From positions 620,001 to 684,000 of the forward strand of contig NZ_BSVB01000001.1 of NCBI RefSeq assembly GCF_030161895.1: a stretch of DNA of 64,000 nt, given 5' to 3'. The DNA comes from Pseudolysinimonas kribbensis (GTDB lineage: Bacteria; Actinomycetota; Actinomycetes; Actinomycetales; Microbacteriaceae). This document shows positions 9,747 through 18,229 of this stretch, one piece after another. The notes under the pieces are model-generated. The model worked only from the letters and a program-made list of their open reading frames with translations. It was not told the origin of the DNA and ran no database searches. Numbering within the stretch: the first letter of the stretch is position 1; every line of letters starts with the position of its first letter. Made by a program: the position numbers and the translations under genes.

Positions 9747-10150
9747 CGAACGCGTCATCTCGACCATCCCATCTCCGGTGCACGCTGAGCGCATCAGAGA
9801 GCCATTCGTCGAAGTCCTGCCAGTGCCCGCGCTCCTCCCATCCGGCGTCCGTGAAGGCGTGGATCATGTGGACCGTCGGGTCATCGTGGCGCTCCCCGAT
9901 ATCCCAGCAGAAGACGTCATCCGTCAGGCTGTTCTTCGCGAACGGGACCAGGCGACGTCCTGGGTACTGTTCGGATAGGACGGAGCTCCACCCTCGAGGA
10001 GTCCGTCGACCTCGACGAGCCATATCAGGGGAGAAATCTGAGGCAGCCCGCCGAGCACGACCTCGCGAAAGGAGTCGGGCGGGGCGAACCCGGAGGAGCG
10101 GCTGCCAAGACCGACCGCCAGCGTACGGCGCCGGCCGAGTCGCTGGTCAT
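9739..10150 (-). CDS. SUKH (SMI1/KNR4)-like immunity protein, copy 1, with two frame breaks
   Basis: The gene begins at ATG 10150, overlapping the toxin stop (ATGA). The readable parts are MTSDSAGAVRWRSVLAAA, then FREVVLGGLPQISPLIWLVE in a second frame, then WSSVLSEQYPGRRLVPFAKN and GWEERGHWQDFDEWL in a third. Adding one base at the GGGG run 10081-10084 and one at CCC 9991-9993 joins them into about 137 residues, well aligned with immunity copy 2 (IWL/FWL, YPGRRLVPFAKN/YPERRLVPFAKN, DDVFCWD/DDLFCFD). It presumably binds and neutralises the toxin domain encoded just upstream. The breaks are most likely sequence errors. Confidence 0.72.
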
Positions 10151-11668
10151 GGCTGTCCTGTCAATCGCGGGAGATCGAAGCTTCCGAACGGATTCTGCCC
10201 TGCCCACGTCGGTCCCTGTCGCTCGATCCGGGAGGTCGCGAAATCTCCCCACGTCGGTGCAGATCCGTCCAGACGGCCGAGCCGAACGAGCTGCTGCGGC
10301 GGGAGCGGATCAGCGAACTCGTGAACACGCGCCTGTATCGGAACCCCCGAGTGATGTGCTGCCAGCACCCTTGTGTTGTCGACAGAACTGATGGCTCCAT
10401 CGGGCATCCGTACCGCGTCGACAGGTTTCCCAACCCAGCCATCGGTCTTCATACTCTTCACGATGTCCTCGAACGTATAGACCCTTCCACCTCGAATCTT
10501 CTCGAAGAAAACCGTCTTCTGGGTGAATCGCACGTCTCGGGGCGCCAAGGAGACGACGACACGACGCAGGCCGACGCTGCCCTCATCGGCGCGAGCGACG
10601 ACGCGAAGAGCTGATGTGATCTCCCTGATAGATCGCGTTGCACCCACGAGGGAGGGAGCGATGCGGTCGGCCGCGCCGGCCAGCGCCACCGCTGCGGTCA
10701 GCCCACCGCCCACATGCGCGGCGAGACCGATGAGTGCGAGGACCTTGCCGCCCGGGATGAGGCCGATGGCGAGCATCGCGAGCTCACCCCAGGCGTTCTT
10801 GCCCTGCGCGATCGACATGAGCGCATCGAGCACGAGCAATGCCGTTGCCGCGGCGATGATCGCCCACACGATCGGTCCGCCGACGAAGATGGCCACGATA
10901 CTGACGATGGTCAGCACGACCGTGGCAATCACGACGATCGCCTGCCATGCCGCGGAATCCTGGATCGCCTCCCACACCGACGACGGCTTGACCGCCCGAC
11001 CCTTCGCGTCGCCGATCGCCTTCACCGCGATGTTCTCCGCCTCATCACGGGCGGCCTGAGCCTCCAACACCAAACGCTTCGCCGCCTCGATGCGCGCATT
11101 CGCCGACGCGATAGAGGCGCTCGCGGCGTCCATCGACGACTGGGTCTGCGTGACGTTGCGCGACATGGCCCGTAGCTGAGCGTCAGTGGGCATCGTCACG
11201 CCGGTCGGGGGTGGCACATCCTGGTACTTCTTCTGCAGCTTCTCCTGGCTCAGCTGCTGCGCATGCGCTGTCGACCACGACCGCTGCGCCTCGTCATACG
11301 CCGACTTCGCCGACTGCAGATCCGCGTGCGCCTCCCGCGCCAGCGCCAACCCACGATCCGCCTGCGCCTGCGCATCCTCCAGCGCCGACGCCCACCCACT
11401 CAACGCCGCCACGACCACCGAATACGAGTCGTCCGCCTTCTGGAGCTCCCCGGCATCCGATCCGTCTCGGACCGGAACACGTCCCCGGCCTCGCCGACCC
11501 ACGCCTCCGCCGAGTGCGAACTGCGCATCCCCCGCATCACCGACGCAGCATTCGCCGCCACATACGCGATGTCGGTGTATCGCTGCGCGACCTGACGGAT
11601 GCCGAACGCATCCCCGGCGTCGGGTCGACCTCGAGGTCGACGAGATACCAATCCGACGGGCGCGTCAC
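10147..11668 (-). CDS. Polymorphic toxin, WXG-like N-terminus and ParB-like C-terminal toxin domain, with two frame breaks
   Basis: After adding one base at CCCC 11612-11615 and one at CCCC 11448-11451, the gene from GTG 11668 encodes about 507 residues. Residues 20-75 hold a helical segment with WVG at 57-59, like the WXG motif of type VII secretion substrates. Residues 80-225 are a long alanine-rich coiled coil. A hydrophobic pair of segments follows at about 242-284, with a glycine-rich hydrophobic stretch to about 330. The C-terminal domain (396-507) has VRMPDG and DNTRVLAA (431-438) and resembles the orphan module at 9420-9746. The likely role is a secreted antibacterial toxin, possibly a nuclease. 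The N-terminal type, domain order and downstream SUKH gene all fit polymorphic toxins. Confidence 0.78.
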
Positions 11669-11745
11669 GTGCCGATACAAGCATCGCGGCCGGCGGACGT
11701 CCCGAGTTATCCCCACCGCCCCACGCGCCGGATACCATCGAGCCG

Positions 11746-12357
11746 ATGACCGACAGCTCGCAGCCCGTCGCCGGCTGGTATCCCGACCCGGAGAACGCGG
11801 CCGCCGAGCGGTGGTGGGACGGCACCGGATGGACCGATCACCGTCGACCGTCGACCGTCCCGCCGGTCGCGCCACCGGCGCCGGCCGCCGACCCGAACGC
11901 GTTCGCCGCACCGGGCGCGTCGCTCGCAGGAACGGCACCCGTTCCCACGCAGAGCGCCACGGTCTCCCCGTACGCGTCGCCGGCCGCCGCCGGGTACGGC
12001 GCGCAGGGCGACGGCGCCTCGGGTTACGCCGCCCCGGGCTATGCAGCCCCGGCCTACACGCCCGCGCAGCCCGCCAACACCCTCGCCGTAGTCGGTCTCG
12101 TCGTCGCGCTCGGCGGGCTCCTGTTCAGCTTCGGAGGACTGACGAGCCTCGCCGGCGGCATCATCTCGACCGTGGCGCTCGCACGCGCGTCGAAGATGCG
12201 TCGGCAGGGACTTCCCGGTCACCGGTGGGGCATGGCGCTCGCCGGCACCATCTGCGGGTACGCGCTCTTCGTCGTGATCGTGGCCCTCTTCATCGTGGGC
12301 ATCTCGTTCCTGGTGAACAACCCGGAGTTCGGCAGCTACGACAGCACCCTCTCGTGA
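11746..12357 (+). CDS. DUF2510 plus DUF4190-like membrane protein
   Basis: A 203-residue protein. Residues 8-45 carry the DUF2510 motif (AGWYPDPENAAAERWWDGTG then WTDHRR), a short actinobacterial module of unknown role. A proline/alanine-rich linker with repeats of YAAPGYAAPAY type runs to about 110. The C-terminal half has two membrane segments with the arrangement usual for DUF4190. It is divergent from the toxin gene (77-base gap) and overlaps ybaK by four bases (GTGA), so the two are probably co-transcribed. No reaction can be assigned. Confidence 0.75.
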   Translation: MTDSSQPVAGWYPDPENAAAERWWDGTGWTDHRRPSTVPPVAPPAPAADPNAFAAPGASLAGTAPVPTQSATVSPYASPAAAGYGAQGDGASGYAAPGYAAPAYTPAQPANTLAVVGLVVALGGLLFSFGGLTSLAGGIISTVALARASKMRRQGLPGHRWGMALAGTICGYALFVVIVALFIVGISFLVNNPEFGSYDSTLS

Positions 12358-12832
12358 GCGGCACGCCCGCGACGGTCGCACCCGCGCCGCGGGCATCCGG
12401 TTCTCGGAGCACGAGTACGCGCACGATCCCGCCGCCGCGAGCTTCGGGCTCGAGGCCGCGGCGGCGCTCGGGGTCGAGCCCGAGCGCGTCTTCAAGACGC
12501 TCCTCGCCGAGGTCGATGGCTCGCTCGTGGTCGGGATCGTGCCGGTCACCACCATGCTCGACCTCAAGGCGCTCGCCGTCGCCGTGGGCGGCAAGCGCGC
12601 CGCGATGGCCGACCCGGCGCTCGCCCAGCGGCGCACGGGCTACGTCGTCGGCGGCATCAGCCCGATCGGCCAGAAGACCGCCGCGCCCACGGTGCTCGAC
12701 GAGACGGCCGAACTGTGGGAGACCGTCTTCGTGAGCGGCGGTCGGCGCGGGTTCGATGTGGAGCTGGCGCCGGGCGACCTCGCGGGCGTCACCTCCGCGG
12801 TCCTCGCCGACATCTCGATGCGCCGGAGCTAG
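12354..12832 (+). CDS. ybaK: YbaK/EbsC-type Cys-tRNA(Pro) deacylase, with one frame break
   Basis: YbaK hydrolyses mischarged Cys-tRNA(Pro). The start GTG 12354 overlaps the preceding stop. The first 13 codons (SGTPATVAPAPR) are in one frame and IRFSEHEYAHDP onward in the next. One extra G at GGG 12391-12393 joins them into 159 residues, the usual size. Family marks are the early HEY, RVFKTLL with the conserved lysine, VPVTTMLDLKALA, GGKRAAMAD and YVVGGISPIGQ. The stop TAG is shared, as CTAG, with the convergent gene at 12829-13473. Confidence 0.87.
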
Positions 12833-13473
12833 GCGACCAGCGCCTCCGCGTGCGCGTCGAGCACGGCCTCGAAGGCCGCTCGGTCGTGCGGAGCACCGAA
12901 GAGCGGGGAGCCGGGTTCGAGCAGGATGCCGCGGGCGAGCGGGCCGGCATCCACCGGATCGAAGCCGATGCGATCCACGAACGCGAGCACGGTCGCCAGG
13001 GCGGCATCGTCGTCCGACGCGGCCGCGACGGCGCGGCGGTCCGCAGCACCGGCCGGGCGGGCGTCCTCCTCGAGCTCGTGGTAGCCGAGGTGATTGAGGC
13101 TCTTGACGACCCGGGCACCCGGGAATGCGCGCTGCACGAGCACGCTCGTGCCGTACGGGGCGTCGGCGAGCTCGTCGATGCGGCCGTCGATCGGCTCCCA
13201 GTAGTTCATGACGTCGATGACGATCTTGCCGGCGAGCAGCGCGGGGTCCACAGCACGGAACTTGTGCATCGGCACCGCGAGCACGACGAGATCCGCGTCG
13301 CGCACGGCCTCGGCGGCCGTGGTGGGCACCGCACCCGGCACGAGCACCTCGACGATGAGCCGGATGCGCTCGGCGTCCCCCGACGCCGCGATGGCGACCT
13401 CGTCCCCCGCCGCGATCGCCGCGCGGGCGATCGACGTGCCGGCCTTCCCGGCGCCCAGAATCCCGATCTTCAT
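12829..13473 (-). CDS. F420-dependent NADP reductase-like protein (NAD(P)-binding)
   Basis: A 214-residue protein starting MKIGILGAGKAGTSIARA, a Rossmann-fold nucleotide site, followed by the DADLVVLAVPMHKF segment that is typical of the F420-dependent NADP reductase/ProC-like family. The central NYWEPIDGRIDEL and KSLNHLGYHELEEDARP segments fit the same group. It may pass hydride between NADPH and F420 or a similar partner. The presence of two LLM-type (often F420-dependent) oxidoreductases in this window makes F420 use plausible. ATG 13473 is chosen because the dinucleotide fold begins immediately. It lies downstream of glgP on the same strand with a palindromic repeat between them. Confidence 0.8.
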   Translation of the reverse strand: MKIGILGAGKAGTSIARAAIAAGDEVAIAASGDAERIRLIVEVLVPGAVPTTAAEAVRDADLVVLAVPMHKFRAVDPALLAGKIVIDVMNYWEPIDGRIDELADAPYGTSVLVQRAFPGARVVKSLNHLGYHELEEDARPAGAADRRAVAAASDDDAALATVLAFVDRIGFDPVDAGPLARGILLEPGSPLFGAPHDRAAFEAVLDAHAEALVA

Positions 13474-13513
13474 GTCTTCGCATACAACAAGGGCGACGCC
13501 CCCGGCATTCCGT

Positions 13514-13577
13514 CCGCGAATGACCAAAGGGGCGGCGTCTCACCCTCCGTCGCGGCAAAAAGTAGTCATTCGCGAGT
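13514..13577. repeat. Interspersed palindromic element, copy 2 (diverged)
   Basis: Arms begin CCGCGAATGACCA near 13514 and end GTAGTCATTCGCGAG near 13577. The outer 12 or so bases match copies 1 and 3, but the inner parts (AAAGGGGCGGCG against GCGGCAAAAA) differ. It lies between glgP and the F420-type gene, both on the minus strand. Confidence 0.55.
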
Positions 13578-16127
13578 CAGGCCGCCGGGGTCGCGATGAG
13601 GCCGAGCTCCGCGGGAGACGCGAGAAGCGGGTGGGTCGGCACCACGCGCACGGTGTAGCCGAAGGCGCCCGGGCGCTCGAGCGTGATCGACCCGGCGTAG
13701 ACGCTCGCGCCGTCGGACATCGTCTCGAACGCGAGCGGCAGGTGCCGCACCCCGGCGAGATCGTCGTCCTCCCGCGCATGCCCCGAGACCAGCTCGACCG
13801 ACACGTCGCCGGGCGTGAGCTCGCCCAGCGCCACATAGGCGCGCACGTGCAGCTGCTCCCCCACCTGCGGGGTCGCGTCGACCCCTCCGGACTCGACGTG
13901 CGTCACGTGCACCTGCGGCCACGCCGCGGTGACCCGCTGCTTCCAGGCCGCGAGCTCCTGGCTGGCGTGTAGCCGGATGCCGAGATCGCCGCCTGGGCCC
14001 GTGACGCCGGCAGATACAGCCGCTCCACGTACTCGGTGACCATGCGATCCGCCGAGAGCGCGGGCGTGAGCGTCTGCAGGGTGTGCCGGATGCCGGCGAC
14101 CCAGCGCGTCGGCACGCCGTCCGGGCCGCGGTCGTAGAAGCGCGGCGCGATCTGGTGCTCGATGAGGTCGTACAGCGACGCAGCCTCGAGCGCGTCGCGC
14201 TCCGCGGCATCCCCGCGCTGTCGGCCGACGGAATCGCCCAGCCGTTCTCATCATCGAAGTACTCGGCCCACCAGCCGTCGAGGATCGAGAGGTTCAGCGA
14301 CCCGTTGAGCGCCGCCTTCATGCCGGAGGTGCCGCATGCCTCGAGGGGGCGCAGTGGATTGTTCAGCCAGACGTCCGTTCCGGGGTAGAGCAGTTGCGCC
14401 ATCCCGATGTCGTAGTTCGGCAGGAAGACCATGCGCCCGCGCACGTCGCTCTCCATCGAGAACTCGACGAGGCGCTGGATGAGGCGCTTGCCCTCGTCGT
14501 CGGCCGGATGCGACTTGCCGGCGATCACGAGCTGCACGGGGCGGTCGGGATCGGTGAGCAGCCTCCGCAGCCGCTCCGGGTCGGTGAGCATGAGCGTGAG
14601 CCGCTTGTAGGTCGGCACCCGCCGCGCGAAGCCGATCGTGAGCACATCCGGGTCGAGCAGCCGCTGGATCCAGGTCGGCGTCGAGAGGCCGGGGTTCTCC
14701 TCCGACCATGCGGCGGCCTCGCGCCGGCGGGCGTCCTCCACGAGTTGCGCCCGCAGCCGCGAGCGCAGCGCCCACAGATCGGCGTCGCTGACCGCGCCCT
14801 CGCTGTAGTCGCCGCGCAGGCGCCACATCCGCGGATCGGTCCAGGTCGGTGCGTGCACGCCGTTGGTGATGGAGGTGATCGGCACGTCGTCCGCATCGAA
14901 CCCCGGCCAGAGCGCGCCGAACATGTGCCGGCTCACCGCGCCGTGCAGCTTCGACACGCCGTTCGCGCGCTGCGCCAGTCGCAGGCCCATGACCGCCATG
15001 TTGAAGGTGCCGGGCGTGCCGCCCTCAGCGCCTGGGCTCATGGACTCCGGCTCGGCGCCGAGCGCCAGCACATCGGCCACCTCGAGCCCGGGCAGCAGGC
15101 CGGTGTCGAAGTAGCGCTCGACGAGCGCCGCGTCGAAGCGGTCGATGCCCGCCGGCACGGGAGTGTGGGTCGTGAAGATCGTGCCGGCGCGCACTGCCTG
15201 AAGCGCCTCGGCGAAGCTCAGGCCGTCGCCGACCAGGTCGCTGATGCGCTCGAGGCCGAGGAACCCGGCGTGCCCCTCGTTGGTGTGGAACACCTCGGCC
15301 GCGGGGATGCCCTGCAGCCGGGTGAAGGTCTTGACCGCGCGGGCGCCGCCGATCCCGAGCAGCAGCTCCTGCAGCAGCCGGTGCTCCCCGCCGCCGCCGT
15401 ACAGCCGGTCGGTGACCCCGCGCAGCTCGTCGTCGTTCTCCTGCACGTCGGTATCGAGCAGCAGCAGGCAGACCCGGCCCACCTCGAGCTGCCAGATGCG
15501 CGCGGTGAGCGTGCGGTCGTCCGGCAGAGCCAGCTCCACCTGGGCGGCGGTGCCGTCCGGATGCCGCAGCACGCGCATCGGCAGGCCGTCCGGGTCGAGC
15601 ACGGGGTAGCTCTCCTCCTGCCAGCCGTCGCGCGAGATGGCCTGGCGGAAGTAGCCGGCGCGGTAGAACAGCCCGACGCCGATGATCGGCACGCCGAGAT
15701 CCGAGGCCGCCTTCAGGTGATCGCCGGCCAGGATGCCGAGACCGCCCGAATACTGCGGGAGCGCCGCGGCGATCCCGAACTCGGGCGAGAAGTAGGCGAT
15801 GGTCTTCGGGGTGTCATCGCCGAGCGACTGGTACCAGCGCGGCTCGCGGATGTAGGCGTGCAGGTCGTCGCGCAGGGCGTTGGCGCGTCCGACGAAGCCC
15901 TCGTCGGCCGCGAGCTCCTCGAGCCGATCCGGTGGAACGGCGCCGAGCATGCCGATCGGGTCCTGACCCTGCGCGTCCCAGACCTGCGGCGCCACGTCGC
16001 GGAAGAGGTCCTGCGTCGGCCCGTGCCATGACCAGCGCAGATTGGTCGCGAGCTCGTCCAGAGCGCCGAGAGCCTCCGGCAGCACGGTGCGGACGGTGAA
16101 TCGTCGGATGGCTTTCACCGGGTCCAC
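13577..16127 (-). CDS. glgP: Alpha-glucan phosphorylase GlgP (short actinobacterial type), with two frame breaks
   Basis: The enzyme releases glucose 1-phosphate from the ends of glycogen, using PLP. From GTG 16127 the protein opens MDPVKAIRRFTVRTVLP. FSPEFGIAAALPQYSGGLG and NEGHAGFLGLER are family blocks, and the PLP-lysine region is the conserved ACGTSGMKAALNG. After WAIPSADSAG the frame breaks. One extra base at CCCC 14211-14214 gives DAAERDALEAASLYDLIEHQ, and one more at CC 13989-13990 gives GDLGIRLHASQELAAWKQ to the end, for about 850 residues, the usual length. Both breaks look like under-called C/G runs. It is divergent from glgE with a 110-base promoter region. Confidence 0.9.
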
Positions 16128-16237
16128 GTTAGGTCACTCCCGAGGCGGCCGGATGACACGCCCGCCTACCCGAGCAGCACCTGGACGCATCCTCCGTGCC
16201 GCCTCGCCGCGACACGCCGACCCGCTAGCGTCGGAAC

Positions 16238-18229
16238 GTGGCGACCCGCGTTGCACGTCCCCCGCGGATCGGTCGGATCCCGATCCGCGACTTCCGCCCG
16301 CTCCAGCCCGAGGCGCGCTGGCCCGCGAAGGCGGTCGTCGGCGAGGTCGTGCCGTTCGCGGCGACCGTCTTCCGCGAGGGGCACGGGCTGTTGTTCGTCG
16401 AGCTCGTGCTGACCGACCCGTCGGGCGCGGAGACGCGGCACCGCATGACCGAGCTCGAGCCGGGGCTGGACCGCTGGGGCGTCGAGGTGCGGATCGACAC
16501 CGCCGGATCCTGGCGCTACCAGGTGCACGCGGCGAGCGACGACTGGGCGAGCTGGCTGCACGACGCCGACATCAAGATCCCGGCGGGGCAGGACGTGGAG
16601 CTCGTGCTCGCGATGGGCGCGCAGCTGCTCGGCCGGCCCGGCGGCCGGCTGCAGGTGCAGGCGCGCGACGCTCTCTCGGATGCCAAGCTCACCCCCGCCG
16701 CCCGTCTCTCGGTCGCGCACGACCCCCGCCTCGAGGCGGCGATCGCGGCCGACCCGATCGTCAGCCTCGACACCGTGACGCCGCCGCTCGAGCTGCGTGT
16801 CGAGCGACGCGCGGCCGGGGTCGGCGCCTGGTACGAGTTCTTCCCGCGCTCGGAGGGCGCGAAGCGCCCGAAGTCCGGCCCGCGCGCCGGGCGATGGGTC
16901 AGCGGCACGTTCCGCACGGCGGCGAAGCGCCTGCCGGCGATCGCGGCGATGGGGTTCGACGTCGTCTACCTGCCGCCGATCCACCCGATCGGGCGAACGT
17001 TCCGCAAGGGGCCGAACAACTCCCCCGAGGCCGGACCCGACGATCCGGGCAGCCCGTGGGCCATCGGGGCGGCCGAGGGCGGTCACGACGCGATCCATCC
17101 CGACCTCGGCACGCTCGCCGACTTCCAGGCGTTCCTCAAGGAGGCCGAGCGCACCGGGCTGGAGGTCGCCATCGACCTGGCGCTGCAGTGCTCGCCCGAC
17201 CACCCCTGGGTGACCGAGCATCCGGAGTGGTTCACGCAGCGCCCCGACGGCACGATCGCGTACGCCGAGAACCCGCCCAAGAAGTACCAGGACATCTACC
17301 CGCTCAACTTCGACCGCGACCCCGAGGGCATCCGGGCCGAGGTGCGGCGGATCGTCGAGCTGTGGATCGAGCGCGGCGTGCGGATCTTCCGCGTCGACAA
17401 CCCGCACACCAAGCCGCTCGACTTCTGGGAGTGGCTTCTCGGCGACATCGGCGACGCGCATCCGGATGCCGTCTTCCTCGCCGAGGCGTTCACCCGTCCG
17501 CCGATGCTGCACGCGCTCGCGGGCGCCGGGTTCCAGCAGTCGTACTCGTACTTCGCCTGGCGCAACACCCGGACGGAGCTCGAGGAGTTCCTGCAGGAGA
17601 TCTCGGGCGAGGACGCCGACTACCTGCGGCCCAACCTGTTCGTGAACACCCCCGACATCCTCACCGAGTACCTGCAGTTCGGGGGCGTGCCGGCCTACAA
17701 GATCCGCGCGGCGATCGCCGCGACCGCCGCCCCGCTGTGGGGCGTCTACTCGGGCTTCGAGCTGTTCGAGGACGTCGCCCGCCCCGGCAGCGAGGAGAAC
17801 ATCGACAACGAGAAGTACGAGTACCGGCCCCGCGACTGGGCCGGGGCGGCCGCGAGCGGACGCACGCTCGCGCCCTACCTGAGCATGCTCAACGACGTGC
17901 GGCGCCGGCATCCGGCGCTCGCGCAGCTGCGAGGGCTGACCGTGCACCGCAGCGACGACGACGCCGTGCTCGTGTACTCCAAGCACCTCGACGGGCGCTT
18001 CACCGGGTCCGGGGCGCCCGACACCGTGATCGTGGTGGCCAACACCGACCCGCACTCGGTGCGCGAGACGATCGTGCACCTCGACCTCGCGGCGCTCGGC
18101 CTGGCTCCCGGCGAGCGCTTCGGCGTGCACGACGAGGTCAGCGGCGCCGACTGGATCTGGAGCGACACCGACTACGTGCGGCTCGACGCGTTCGCCGAGC
18201 CCGTGCACATCCTGGAGGTGCGCCGATGA
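16238..18229 (+). CDS. glgE: Alpha-1,4-glucan:maltose-1-phosphate maltosyltransferase GlgE
   Basis: A 663-residue GH13 enzyme that extends alpha-glucan with maltose from maltose 1-phosphate. An N-terminal beta domain (residues 10-190) precedes the barrel. DVVYLPPIHPIGRTFRKGPN is the family's first block. The nucleophile aspartate is in RIFRVDNPHTKPLDFW and the acid in FLAEAFTRPPM. IDNEKYEYRPRDW is typical of GlgE. GTG 16238 is used, with the first family residues (RIGRIPI) soon after. It overlaps glgB by four bases (ATGA), the classic glgE-glgB pair. The treS and pep2/mak genes that would make maltose 1-phosphate are not in this window. Confidence 0.94.
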   Translation: MATRVARPPRIGRIPIRDFRPLQPEARWPAKAVVGEVVPFAATVFREGHGLLFVELVLTDPSGAETRHRMTELEPGLDRWGVEVRIDTAGSWRYQVHAASDDWASWLHDADIKIPAGQDVELVLAMGAQLLGRPGGRLQVQARDALSDAKLTPAARLSVAHDPRLEAAIAADPIVSLDTVTPPLELRVERRAAGVGAWYEFFPRSEGAKRPKSGPRAGRWVSGTFRTAAKRLPAIAAMGFDVVYLPPIHPIGRTFRKGPNNSPEAGPDDPGSPWAIGAAEGGHDAIHPDLGTLADFQAFLKEAERTGLEVAIDLALQCSPDHPWVTEHPEWFTQRPDGTIAYAENPPKKYQDIYPLNFDRDPEGIRAEVRRIVELWIERGVRIFRVDNPHTKPLDFWEWLLGDIGDAHPDAVFLAEAFTRPPMLHALAGAGFQQSYSYFAWRNTRTELEEFLQEISGEDADYLRPNLFVNTPDILTEYLQFGGVPAYKIRAAIAATAAPLWGVYSGFELFEDVARPGSEENIDNEKYEYRPRDWAGAAASGRTLAPYLSMLNDVRRRHPALAQLRGLTVHRSDDDAVLVYSKHLDGRFTGSGAPDTVIVVANTDPHSVRETIVHLDLAALGLAPGERFGVHDEVSGADWIWSDTDYVRLDAFAEPVHILEVRR

